In this document: in pieces, positions 19,204 through 29,700 of the stretch
Numbering within the stretch: the first letter of the stretch is position 1
Layout of the letters: each line of letters starts with the position of its first letter
Assembly: GCF_046197865.1 (NCBI RefSeq)
Contig: NZ_CP166990.1
Location: forward strand, 496,001 to 560,000
Length of the DNA: 64,000 nucleotides
Direction of reading: 5' to 3'
Source: JAHKLT01 sp046197865
Lineage (GTDB): Archaea; Methanobacteriota; Methanobacteria; Methanobacteriales; Methanobacteriaceae
Notes under the pieces: generated by a model
What the model saw: the letters and a program-made list of their open reading frames with translations, nothing else
Told to the model about the DNA's origin: nothing
Database searches by the model: none
Position numbers and translations under genes: made by a program

Positions 19204-21204
19204 TTAGCCTATTATAACCTTTGACACTCTAATTTTACCATTAATTTCATAATTATTAATTTTATTCCTATTAAACTTGTAAGTAACATCATATAGTCCT
19301 TCAGCAAGATTCATTTTAATATACGCATAACCGTTTTCATCAGTTTTTCTTTCATAAGATTTTCCATTTAATATGATTTCCATTTCAAGATTAGGCATAA
19401 GTTTAGTCCCATTTATTCTCGCAGGAATTTTAGCTTCATCTCCTTGTAAAACAACTATTTCATTTAAAGATGATTCTTGTAAAGTTGTTTTATATAAACT
19501 AAACATATAATTAATGCCTGTTGAAGCATTAACATTATTACCAGTAAAAGTACAACCAACATTTATTATACGGGGAGTGGTTCCATTATTATCAACAGCA
19601 TCTAAATTTAATCTTTTCATGGCTACCCCCTCACTATCTGTTTGAATAACATAATTTACTCCATTAATACTCATAGTGACAGGAGTATTTTTTAATGAAT
19701 TACCACTACTATCGTCTAATCTAAATTTAATATAATCTCCACTAACTAAATTATTAGGATTAGTAGTTACATTTATAAATGAAGAATTTCTTAATGGAGG
19801 AGTTATTACATATATTATTGTACAATAAACACGATAAGAAGTGAGGTTAGCGTCCATAAATTGGATTTTCCCATTACTATTAACTCGAACTCTACCTCCT
19901 TCTAAATTCACACCATAAATATGTCTAACTGGTGCTGTACCAGAAGGTACTGAAGTATTGTTCCCTAAATCTACCCATGTACCTGGAGATGCTGTTCCAG
20001 TCCATCCATCTATTAAACAAATTATTAAAGGACCTATTTGTTGAATATAAATATTTCCTGTTCCTCCTGATGTATTAGCTATTGTTGTTATATCTACATT
20101 TGATTGTAAGAATTGGTTTTTATTTAATCCTCCAAGAAAATCAACATTAATTCCATTAAGATTATTAATAGTATCAACTAATTGTGATTTGTTAATATTA
20201 TCAAATACAAAATCTTCTCCATCTTCTGAATGTGTAGCCCATAATCTTGGAGATTCAAAACTTGACCATATTCCATTTTCATTTTTAGTTCTTTTACTAA
20301 CATATTCAAAAGGATATTCACTACTAATTCCTGATTGTTCATTAGTCCAACCTGCAGGTACACATTGACTACGATTATCAGAGTAAGGGCAAACAGGAGT
20401 TGTTGGAGTTTTTAATTCACTACTTCTTTTGAAAATAAACTCTATACCTTCACCATCAACACCATTAAGTCCATCAGAACCTTTATTTGATTTACTCCAA
20501 CTAAAAACTTTAATAATATCATCAGTATCTGTAGTAAAACTAAAATTAATAACTCCCTGACTGACCCCTCCTAAAGTAGCACCATTAGTTACTCTTAAAT
20601 GAATGCCTCCTGGATTACTAACAGTACAAGCAGTAATACTCGTAACACTCATACCACTAGGTAAATTAGTATAATTAGAAACATTTGAATTAATAAGATT
20701 AGTGCCTTTAAACACATAAAAAGGAATAGTGATATTTTGAGTTTCACTAATCAATCCACGATTATCAGCAGACAAAGTGTGTGCCTCATTACCTAAAACC
20801 ACTGTGTATCCTGCTTCTAATTCATCAGCATTAATTATAGCTACACTTTGACTATCTAACACATATCCATCATCAGTTAGTTGTTCACATTTAACATATC
20901 TTGTATTGGTAGATTCAGGAACATATGTAACACCTGTTTTTTCTTCAACAGATTTAACTAAATTATAATTCATTCCATCCGCGGATTCATAAACATTTAA
21001 AGTAGCAGGATATAAAGCAATTAATTTACTTTGTATTTTATAACTGTTGAAAGTAATACTAGCTGGACTAAAAACATCATCTGAATAAGTGATTATAGGG
21101 ACATTGCTTGTTATACTATATACGCTTGATTCATCTAAGCGGTTTACTGTCTTAGATAATTCATCTACATCTTTTCTTAATCCATAATCTGTATTATTAA
21201 CCAT
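19204..21204 (-). CDS. Tail fibre/adhesion protein with Ig-like domains
   Basis: About 666 residues. The N-terminal part probably attaches to the tail tip. The middle resembles phage tail-fibre segments (PAGWTNEQSGISSEYPFEY and SPRLWATHSEDGE). The C terminus carries two Ig-like domains (each with a TDSEGVA- or TDENGYA-type turn) related to those in the larger tail proteins upstream. I chose ATG 21204, since GGGAGC lies about 6 bases upstream; an in-frame codon at 21219 would overlap the preceding gene. The preceding stop is 2 bases away, so the two are translationally coupled. Confidence 0.75.
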   Translation of the reverse strand: MVNNTDYGLRKDVDELSKTVNRLDESSVYSITSNVPIITYSDDVFSPASITFNSYKIQSKLIALYPATLNVYESADGMNYNLVKSVEEKTGVTYVPESTNTRYVKCEQLTDDGYVLDSQSVAIINADELEAGYTVVLGNEAHTLSADNRGLISETQNITIPFYVFKGTNLINSNVSNYTNLPSGMSVTSITACTVSNPGGIHLRVTNGATLGGVSQGVINFSFTTDTDDIIKVFSWSKSNKGSDGLNGVDGEGIEFIFKRSSELKTPTTPVCPYSDNRSQCVPAGWTNEQSGISSEYPFEYVSKRTKNENGIWSSFESPRLWATHSEDGEDFVFDNINKSQLVDTINNLNGINVDFLGGLNKNQFLQSNVDITTIANTSGGTGNIYIQQIGPLIICLIDGWTGTASPGTWVDLGNNTSVPSGTAPVRHIYGVNLEGGRVRVNSNGKIQFMDANLTSYRVYCTIIYVITPPLRNSSFINVTTNPNNLVSGDYIKFRLDDSSGNSLKNTPVTMSINGVNYVIQTDSEGVAMKRLNLDAVDNNGTTPRIINVGCTFTGNNVNASTGINYMFSLYKTTLQESSLNEIVVLQGDEAKIPARINGTKLMPNLEMEIILNGKSYERKTDENGYAYIKMNLAEGLYDVTYKFNRNKINNYEINGKIRVSKVIIG

Positions 21205-21206
21205 TA

Positions 21207-23903
21207 TTATTGCTCCCATTCAAATATTTCACTACTTGTAGTGTATGAAGCACTTGAGCTGAATACAGTATTTTCTATCTTTGTTTCTTCTCTCATTTGC
21301 TCCATTTGTTTTTTCACTTTAAATTCTTTACTCATTTCACCTAATCCTAATTGTGTTCTTAGTTTAGGTGTCCTACTACGACTATAACTATAATTTACAC
21401 TTTGAACATCTTTTATATCGCTTAAAACTTTATTATCAAGTACACATTTAACAAGGTCACCTATTTCTACATCAGGAACTCCTGGGGTGGTTATAGTATA
21501 ACTAAACATCATTTCATTACTATAATTTGTTGCTTTTCTTGCATTGAAATATGCTTGTCTGTCTTCTATAATCTCTGATGATGTTTCTAATGTTGTTAAT
21601 TCACCATAATTAAGTACTGATATTGCTTTTTTACTATTTACAAAATGATATTTTTCTCCTTCCCCTACTCTTGTTTTATATACACATACGCTATTATTAT
21701 ATAATGTACTGATTGGAGTATAACTAATATTACTAATATTGATTATGTTATTATTGTTTCCTTCTTTCAAAGTTAGAACAGGATTTAATTGATTATTAAT
21801 TTGGAAATTTATAACATCATCTTTACGATGTTTAGCATAAGTTATATCAACCAAATAACCAGTACTAGTCACTAATGTATCAATCATATTATTAACTGTT
21901 TTACCACATGAAGACAAGTTAGTAGGATTAATTATTGTACCATCACGAAAACCAAAACCATAAAAATCCATTTTACAACTACTATTATCAATATTATTTT
22001 CACTTGATTCATATAATGCTTTTTCAGAGTCTTCAGAAGGATTTGTTACAAGTTTCACTTGATGTAAATAAAAATCAGTTTCTTCAACAGTTTTACCAGT
22101 TAATAACTCCATATATTCTCTTACATTAATCATTCCTTGTTTAACAACATTATTAATAAGTACTGGTTTAATACCATTAAAACTATGAGAATGTGCAGCA
22201 ACCTTAGTGAAATCAAGTAAAAGGTCTATTTGTCTTCCATGTTTACCAGGTTCATCACTAAATATAATATGAATATAACCTTCCCAGGGTTTAGTCTTAT
22301 CATAACCATTACTTGTAGTAGTTGTTACTTCAGTAGTAGTAGTTTCAGTAGTAGTTTCTGTTCCACCAATTTTAGTTAATTTACTACGAAAACTTCCATT
22401 TAATTCATTACCACATTTAGGACAGAAATCAGCCCCACATTTGCTCCGACTTCCTCCTTCCATACAAGAAACTTCAAAATCATTTGTAGGTTTACCACTA
22501 TTACTATAACTCACATGGCTTCTAAGACTACCTGTACGACCACACATCGGACATTTATTAAGGAATGTACTTGTTACTCTTGGAGTATAACCACATCGTC
22601 CACATAAACCAGCAACATTATTAACAGTAATAGTATTACTTGCAGGAGCTTCACCTACATTTTCAGTAGTTATAGTTTCAACAGATTCTGTTTTAGTAGC
22701 AGGGTCACCAAGACCATAAGTTAAATAAAATAAAGGATATTCAGTTATTTTAGGAGGGTCTGCTTGATAATCATTATTATTATAAATTTGTACTGTTTGA
22801 GTTAATGTTTGATCTGGATTATTTCTTACAAGTATGAAATGGTCGGCTATTGTAACATTACTATTGTTGTTTATTGGTTTTGTTACTGTTCCTTTATTTC
22901 CTAGTGTTACATTAAATCCTTCACTATATGTTTCTCCTGCTACGAGATAATTGTCTCCAATATTTGTGTGGAGTGTTTCTTCATGTGTTTCTGCAAGGTA
23001 TTGTAGTGCTTCAGGGTGACTGTTAAAGTCTTTAACATTTCCTTCAAAATATTCTGGTGTTTCACTATCTCCTCCTTGTAAAACCATTTCTTCCATAACA
23101 TATCTTTTCATTCCATCTACAAGGCGGTCTGCACCAGTAATAGTTAAATATTTAGTGTCACCATCTGGTAAAACACTACTAATATAACCTCCGAATAAAT
23201 GTTTAAGGTCACGGTCATCAGTATTAGCATAAATATTTAATTCTTGACGATAATCAAACACAAAACCTGAAGGACTATTTTCATCAACATAAACAGAATC
23301 ATATGGTATTTTTAGACTTGCTTCAACAGGATTAGCTTTTTTAGTTTTATTAATATTCCATTCTTCTATAAAACTATCTGCATCAGTTCCTTCAATAGTA
23401 TAAGTGTATTCATGTATTTTTCTTACAATTACACCAATAAAAATACAATTTACAGGCAACCTATGTCTTATATTATATTGTCCTATAGGTAATTCATAAT
23501 ATGATACTTTTCTTTTACTAAATTCAATATCTCCTTCAAATTGTAATAAGTCATCAATAAATGGTTCGCTTTCACCATCATTGAATATTTGTAACATTCC
23601 AGTCATTTCCCTCCCATCTTTATTAATATATAAAACATCTATCCTATATTCACCATGTTCATATACATTGTAAGGAATGTCTATTTCAAATCTTGTTGTT
23701 TCATTTAATGATTGATATCCTACCCATGCTTGCCAATCAACTGTTTTAGCATTGTTAGTAGTGAATAATTGGTTTCCTATCCATGAATCAACTGTGTATT
23801 CATGGTCGTAACTTATTATTTCTACTTTTGTGTATTCTTCAGGTCTAACCACTTTTTTTTGGTGTGCTGAATATCCACGGTCTATATGTTTTCTTAAACC
23901 CAT
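21207..23903 (-). CDS. Tail hub/baseplate protein with an inserted multi-cysteine zinc cluster
   Basis: An 898-residue structural protein. About residues 215-290 (FDYRQELNIYANTDD, FGGYISSVLPDGDTKYLTI, TGADRLVDG) look like the ring-forming hub domain of tail-tip (Tal/gp44-like) proteins. Residues about 431-501 contain eight or more cysteines in CGRCG, CPMCG, SCMEGG, KCGADFCPKCG motifs, flanked by Thr-rich linkers, so a zinc-binding insertion is likely. The C-terminal part (YTITTPGVPDVEIGDLVKC) is again hub-like. Location after the Dit-like and fibre genes supports a tail-tip role. Confidence 0.7.
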   Translation of the reverse strand: MGLRKHIDRGYSAHQKKVVRPEEYTKVEIISYDHEYTVDSWIGNQLFTTNNAKTVDWQAWVGYQSLNETTRFEIDIPYNVYEHGEYRIDVLYINKDGREMTGMLQIFNDGESEPFIDDLLQFEGDIEFSKRKVSYYELPIGQYNIRHRLPVNCIFIGVIVRKIHEYTYTIEGTDADSFIEEWNINKTKKANPVEASLKIPYDSVYVDENSPSGFVFDYRQELNIYANTDDRDLKHLFGGYISSVLPDGDTKYLTITGADRLVDGMKRYVMEEMVLQGGDSETPEYFEGNVKDFNSHPEALQYLAETHEETLHTNIGDNYLVAGETYSEGFNVTLGNKGTVTKPINNNSNVTIADHFILVRNNPDQTLTQTVQIYNNNDYQADPPKITEYPLFYLTYGLGDPATKTESVETITTENVGEAPASNTITVNNVAGLCGRCGYTPRVTSTFLNKCPMCGRTGSLRSHVSYSNSGKPTNDFEVSCMEGGSRSKCGADFCPKCGNELNGSFRSKLTKIGGTETTTETTTTEVTTTTSNGYDKTKPWEGYIHIIFSDEPGKHGRQIDLLLDFTKVAAHSHSFNGIKPVLINNVVKQGMINVREYMELLTGKTVEETDFYLHQVKLVTNPSEDSEKALYESSENNIDNSSCKMDFYGFGFRDGTIINPTNLSSCGKTVNNMIDTLVTSTGYLVDITYAKHRKDDVINFQINNQLNPVLTLKEGNNNNIINISNISYTPISTLYNNSVCVYKTRVGEGEKYHFVNSKKAISVLNYGELTTLETSSEIIEDRQAYFNARKATNYSNEMMFSYTITTPGVPDVEIGDLVKCVLDNKVLSDIKDVQSVNYSYSRSRTPKLRTQLGLGEMSKEFKVKKQMEQMREETKIENTVFSSSASYTTSSEIFEWEQ

Positions 23904-23917
23904 AACTTTGCTTTAAT

Positions 23918-24526
23918 TTACCTCACTAATTCGATTGTTTGGTCTTTCATGTTCATGTATTCTAATCCTATGTTTTCATGATAATCAGGTTCAAGGTCAT
24001 TATCTAAATGAGGAGCTAATACAGTACATTTACTTTTTAACAAGTTTTTAGTTGTTAATTTATCATAGTTAGGTCTTATGATTTGTAAATTACCTTTTAA
24101 TCCATTAAAATGATAAAGTGTATAAAAGTTATTAATGAAACCTACATTGGTTTCTCCTACTTCATCATGAGGTTTTTTATAAGGTACTGTTTCTCCTTCA
24201 TTTAGCATTAGTTCGCTAAAATATAATGGATTGTCTTTATGCAGTCCTTCACCTCTTAGGATTATTTGATAGTATCTTATATTGTCTAATTTATCTATAT
24301 TGTTGAAGGTGTAACTTATACTATTAGTTACTGGTGTTATAATAAAAGGATTAGTGGAAGAGTATTCACTTACTTCTTCTTCCTCATGGTTAAATAATTT
24401 AAGGTGTAGTGTGATTAATGATACTTCACGACTACGAATTTTATTCACTAATAATGTTAATGTTTCACTTTCAAAGTTTTTCAAAAGTTTCTCTTTTGGT
24501 AATGTAATATTAAAAATTTTACTCAT
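23918..24526 (-). CDS. Structural protein of unknown function in the tail-tip cluster
   Basis: A 202-residue beta-rich protein starting MSKIFNITLPKEKLLKNFE. No family recognised. It lies between the concanavalin-like adhesin genes and the hub gene on the same strand (14 bases before the hub gene), so it is probably a virion component of the tail tip. No signal peptide or membrane segment. Confidence 0.6.
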   Translation of the reverse strand: MSKIFNITLPKEKLLKNFESETLTLLVNKIRSREVSLITLHLKLFNHEEEEVSEYSSTNPFIITPVTNSISYTFNNIDKLDNIRYYQIILRGEGLHKDNPLYFSELMLNEGETVPYKKPHDEVGETNVGFINNFYTLYHFNGLKGNLQIIRPNYDKLTTKNLLKSKCTVLAPHLDNDLEPDYHENIGLEYMNMKDQTIELVR

Positions 24527-24569
24527 TGTTTTTTTTTAATTCTCCCTGTTATTTTTTTATAATATATAC

Positions 24570-24641
24570 CTAGTCATAGCAATTTGGGTTGTAGTTATAT
24601 GGTGTTCTCATGTAACGGCAACCGGTGTTTTCTGTTGTCAT
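24570..24641 (-). CDS. Possible 23-residue Tyr/Asn-rich microprotein
   Basis: ATG at 24641, with GGAGG about 12 bases upstream, opens a 23-codon frame encoding MTTENTGCRYMRTPYNYNPN then CYD and a stop. It sits in an otherwise empty 150-bp gap between two tail genes. The ribosome site and the G/C content, higher than the surrounding A/T-rich spacer, favour a real gene; its size allows chance. Confidence 0.4.
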   Translation of the reverse strand: MTTENTGCRYMRTPYNYNPNCYD

Positions 24642-24678
24642 AGTCCTATTTTCCTCCATTTATTTTTATTATTAAAAG

Positions 24679-25281
24679 TCATGTTATAATCTCCGAAATC
24701 AAAATGTTTGCAAGATACATATTGTTTAATTTACCTTTAAGGAAAAAGAAACCATTATTAGTATCATATTTATTGTTTATGTAATTGAGAATGTTTCCAT
24801 CAATAGTTATTTTATGTTCTCCATTATTGTATTCAAATTCTAAATCAACCCATTCACCAGTAGGTAAATTAATATTATCTGTTAATGTTGTATTTTGAGT
24901 TTTATTCCTTTCAGTTAAATAAGACTGATTAGCTCTTCCAATGAAATTCAAATCGAATTGTTGATTACTTGCTAATGCAGTATTGTAGTTTCCACTACTT
25001 TTATAAGCGAATAAAGCCCAGTTATCATTTGTGGTGTTTAAAGGGAAGTAAATTTTACATTTAACTTTAAAATTAGTAGGTACGGTAATATTCGGAGCTA
25101 ATGTTGGATAATTATTTGTTCCAGACATGGAAATACAAGGAATATCTTCTAATGTATCATAAACAGCAGTCATCTTACTGTTTTTATTCCATTTGTCAGA
25201 GAGGAGTGTTTCTTCATCATTACAGAAGTCGCTAAATATCACTATTTCCCCCCCCAGAGGTGCGTTCACCAAGGTCTTCAA
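24679..25281 (-). CDS. Concanavalin-like adhesion module, probably a +1-frame extension of the upstream adhesin
   Basis: A 200-residue frame opening at TTG 25281 without a visible ribosome site. From about residue 16 it is a jelly-roll/concanavalin-like module that parallels the C-terminal module of the upstream 511-residue protein: F-x-D-x-C, SDK, T-A-x-Y-D-T, then W-V-x-(Y/F)-E and a late GFFF/GFFA segment. The frames meet at a run of eight G (25255-25248 on the - strand). Loss of one G, or a +1 shift, would fuse the two into one protein with two carbohydrate-binding-like modules. A separate start at GTG just after the G-run is an alternative. Confidence 0.6.
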   Translation of the reverse strand: MKTLVNAPLGGEIVIFSDFCNDEETLLSDKWNKNSKMTAVYDTLEDIPCISMSGTNNYPTLAPNITVPTNFKVKCKIYFPLNTTNDNWALFAYKSSGNYNTALASNQQFDLNFIGRANQSYLTERNKTQNTTLTDNINLPTGEWVDLEFEYNNGEHKITIDGNILNYINNKYDTNNGFFFLKGKLNNMYLANILISEIIT

Positions 25282-26767
25282 TTTTAATATCTTTTAAATA
25301 TTTAAGATTATATGACCTAAAAGCAAAGAAACCAGCATTATATCTTGTGTCTGTTACAGTTTGAGTTACATCATCTGTAATATTTTTCAATGTATGAACT
25401 CCATCGATAACAGTTAATTCATATTTAACCCATCTTTGACGAGCAGTAGATGAAGGAGATGTTAAATCAAACCATGAACCATTAGTATAACCTCCAATAT
25501 TAATTTGCCCTACACTAAAATTTAAACCTGCAATATAAAAATATTTATAATCCTGCATATAATATCCTAATGCACAAGCATTATTACTATTAGAGTTGCT
25601 TGTATCATATTGTTCCCATGTAATCTTAAAATTATTATTAAAAGTTGAAGGTATGTCTTTTATATTTAAATAGGATACACCATTTCTATTTTGTAATTTT
25701 AAAATAGGTTCATCATTAAAAGTATCATAAGTAGCTGTTAATACATTTGAAGAATAATTATGTATAGTATATTTATCACTTGGATTGTTTCCTGTACAAT
25801 CATCAACAAATAAATAAGGGTCGTTTACTGTAATGCTTATAATATTACTATTTGAACTATTGTACTCGTTGTCACCATCAAAAACAAGTTTTAAATTAAC
25901 AGATTCTTCTATAATTTTAGTGAATTTAATGTTACCTTCAAGATAAGTTACATCTCCAATGATTATAGTGTCTATAACTGCACCAGTATCACTATTAATT
26001 AATTTAACAGTTTTATTGAAAATATAACCGTCTTCATCTTCTAAAACACCAGTAAAACTAACTGTTTCACCAGTATTAACCGTAGTCTTATCAGACCATA
26101 AAGATAAACTAGTTTCTTTTTTATCAATTATAGTCACAGTAACAATATTACTTTCAGAATTATTATAATCACCATCACCTATAAAATTAACATAAAAATC
26201 ACCAGTAACACTAATATTTCTTGTTAAAATAGCATTACCATTAACATCAGTATTAACTGAAATAGGATTACTACCAAAACCATTAAAAATTATTGGTTTA
26301 TTACTTAATGGATTATTTCCCTCTTTTAAATTAGCAGTAAAAGTTACTTGTTCATTAGGTTCAATCACAGACTTATTAGCAGTTAAGGTTATAACAGTAT
26401 TTTTAATAACTTCGACAGTAACAATATTACTTATACTACCAATGTAATCATTATCTTCTTCAAATTCGCATGAATAATTAGTAACATCATCAACATTAAC
26501 GGTCAAAGTAGCAATACCATCATTATTAGTAACAAGAGTTTCAACAAGAACAGTACCAGCATAAAATTTAACATTCATACCTTTTAAACCATCAGCATTC
26601 TTATCTCTTAAAGTTGCAGTTAAAACAACACTATTACCAACAGTAACTTTATCTTTACTACTTACAAGAGTAAGAGAAGTACTATTAACATACTTCTCAA
26701 CACCTCTCACAAAAAACTCTTTACTATAACTCTCACGGTTATAAACAACACCATAAACACTACTCAT
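25232..26767 (-). CDS. Adhesin-like tail protein: three Ig-like domains plus concanavalin-like module
   Basis: About 511 residues starting MSSVYGVVYNRES (an in-frame ATG at 26779 is less likely, having no ribosome site). Three tandem Ig-like domains follow (about residues 25-120, 120-210, 210-310), each with a V-x-x-G/N-x-x-V-x-F/L-T-x-x-L motif and ending in SNIVTV-like strands, as in adhesin-like proteins of Methanobrevibacter. The C-terminal 200 residues form a concanavalin-like module. The frame ends in SGGGNSDI, reading through a run of eight G; one base fewer would extend it by about 190 residues. Likely receptor binding. Confidence 0.75.
   Translation of the reverse strand: MSSVYGVVYNRESYSKEFFVRGVEKYVNSTSLTLVSSKDKVTVGNSVVLTATLRDKNADGLKGMNVKFYAGTVLVETLVTNNDGIATLTVNVDDVTNYSCEFEEDNDYIGSISNIVTVEVIKNTVITLTANKSVIEPNEQVTFTANLKEGNNPLSNKPIIFNGFGSNPISVNTDVNGNAILTRNISVTGDFYVNFIGDGDYNNSESNIVTVTIIDKKETSLSLWSDKTTVNTGETVSFTGVLEDEDGYIFNKTVKLINSDTGAVIDTIIIGDVTYLEGNIKFTKIIEESVNLKLVFDGDNEYNSSNSNIISITVNDPYLFVDDCTGNNPSDKYTIHNYSSNVLTATYDTFNDEPILKLQNRNGVSYLNIKDIPSTFNNNFKITWEQYDTSNSNSNNACALGYYMQDYKYFYIAGLNFSVGQINIGGYTNGSWFDLTSPSSTARQRWVKYELTVIDGVHTLKNITDDVTQTVTDTRYNAGFFAFRSYNLKYLKDIKIEDLGERTSGGGNSDI
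25248..25255 (-). repeat. Run of eight G (coding strand) at an ORF junction
   Basis: Eight consecutive C on the + strand, eight G on the coding strand, in a genome of roughly 30% G+C. It is the longest G/C homopolymer I saw in coding sequence here and falls exactly where the two adhesin frames overlap. Confidence 0.95.
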
Positions 26768-26789
26768 AACACACCACATTTTAAATTAA

Positions 26790-29700
26790 TCATTCACGAA
26801 CCACCAACTCATATTTACCAGCACATTCTTTTAAATTATGATTACCCATAAAAGTAGCTCTAATATCATAATTACGAGGGTCTAAATTAATATTCAATCT
26901 CACTTCACCATTACTATCAGTAACACGATTATAAACAACACCATTAATATTAATTTGAACATTAGCACCATTAACAGCACCACGAGTATTATTGACTAAT
27001 TTAAACAAAACATAACCTCCTTTATTAACAATGGTAGTGTTAATACTCAACTCAGTAATACCCTTCTTAATAGTAGTCATCTTATTATCATGAACTAAAA
27101 CTTCACCACCAGCATGAGTATACTCAGCATAAACATTATACTCCTTAACATCAAGATTATTATTAACAATAGCAACACCTTCACTATTAGTAGTTTTAGT
27201 ATAACTAACACCATTAATAATAAAATCAACCACTTCACCACTAACAGGTTCACCAGCCAATGTTAAACGAGCCATAAAATCATCTTCAAGATAATATAAT
27301 TCAGAACCATTAATAATTTCAATACTATAACCATTATTTAAAACAGTAGGAGTTAAAACATTACCCACACAATACAAATATCTACTATCTCCAATAAAAA
27401 CAGCAGTAATTTTATGCTCGCCATGTTTATTAAATTTATAAGTGAAACTACCTTTTCCTTGACTATTCAATGAAACATTACCAACAACTTCATTATCAAC
27501 TACCATAGTGACAGTAACATTCTTTAAAATAGTACTACTTAATGAAATTAAACTATTTTGATTTAAATCTAATTCATCATTACAACTTAACACTAAATCA
27601 GACTCATCACCAGTTTTCTCTAAAACATCAACAGTAATACATTTATCACTAATAAACTCTGAATCAGAAATACAAGCAGGTAATTTATTAGTATTATCAA
27701 TCAACTCAACAAAACTACTAAAATCAGTAGTATATTCACCAACTCTCTCAGCCCAAACACCAGTAACCTTACTACTTAACAACAATTCTTCTGTAGGATG
27801 ATTTATCTGAACAAAAGGACGACCTCTCCAAACAGTAAAAATAGTATCACTAACTTGTAATTCTAATTTATCATCAGTAAAACTATTCAAACCAATATCA
27901 TTATATTTAGTTAATTGAAAACGACAAATCTCAATATAAGTTTTAGCATCACGGTCAAACTTATATAAATAACATCTACCATTATATCTGTTAATACCAA
28001 TTTTAACTAAACCATTAGTAATATAAACTACTTCATGACTATTATCTAAATTAAATAAACTTATACCATCACGAGATTCAAGATTTACACCTGTCCAATA
28101 CTGATAAAAAGGACTTAAACGATAACTTGACTCATTACCATCTCCCACTTGATAAAATATAGTTCCTTCTTCGGATTCCCTTGTAAACAATAATTCCTTA
28201 TTAGGTACAGGGAAAGGAGCAACCATCAAATTCTCATAATAATTAACATACTTACTACTATAATCAATTTCCCTTATATCGAAATCAACATAATTAACAA
28301 TAGCAGGAGCATCTCCATATAAATTATTATTCTTAAATTCTGTTTCTAAATAATATTCAGTACTTTCCAACTGAATATCTTCCATATAAACCTCTTTACC
28401 ACTAAGACCCTCATCATGAATAGTTAAACGATTACCAATCAACTTAAAATTTAAAGTACTACCATAAGTATCAATATCTTCATTACTTAAACCAGCCTCA
28501 GCATCACAATGTAAATTAACATTCTTATTTAAAACAGTTTTAAAAGCACCTTTACTTAACACACGGCACATAACTCTACAAGGATACTTTTTAGATTTAC
28601 TGAAATCAAAATCATAATATTCATACTCTAAAACAGGATTATTAGTTCTAGCATCAATCAATCGGACAATACGATTCATTTCATTATCAACATTCTCAAC
28701 AACCCTAGTACTATCCCATGAAAAACTCACATTACATTTAGGGGCAAGATAATTTAAACCAGACAACTTAAAAAATTCACCATTCTCTAAACTAAAAACA
28801 TTAAACCTTTTAGTATCTTCACCATACGAATCATAAACATAAGAACCAGTAGTACTAGTTATAAAATACTCATTAATTTTATCTCCACTAAAAAATTTAG
28901 TAGTAAACAAATTAGGTAAGAAATAATTACTAATACGATCCCCCTGAACAATCTTAAACCTAGCATTAATATTATGAGTTAAATACTTAACACTAATATC
29001 AACATCATACCAACTAGGATTAGTCTTAGTAACCTTACTAATACCATATAACTCAGCCCAACCACGATGATTCAATACATCACCCTCAAAACATAAATGA
29101 TTAGCATTAATAGGCACAGGTTTATCCATATCAACTAAACCTTTCAAAACAGTAACATCATGAGGATGTAAACGAACATTAAAACTTAGTTTCTCATCAC
29201 CAGCACCTTTCTTCCCCATATACTTAATATTTTTACTACTTGTCTCCAACAAAGTATCCATATAACTATACTCAGGACTATAATGAGTCTGTTTCAAAGG
29301 AATAGGACCAATATAATTCCTCTCATTATACTTATGCATCTTCAAAGTAGAACGAAGAACCCTCATAACCTTATCTAAAGGATGGGTACGACAAGGAAAA
29401 CTAAAAGCACCAGTACTAATACGAGTAGGAACAAGTTTATCAACAAAAGTAATAGGATCATCAGTCTTAAACTTCCAACCATCTTCAAGTTTTTCAGCAT
29501 CACGAAGCAATAAAACATACTTAAAAGGTTCTCCAACTTCAGTATCAATATACCATTGATTACCTGTTTCTTCAGAATCAAAAGTAAACCTAACATTACC
29601 TTGAACTCTAGGTTTAACATCAAGAATGAACTCTATTGTAATCTCTTTTTTAGTAGGAACATTCTTTAAACCCACACTAGTTTGATTCTGCCACTCAATC

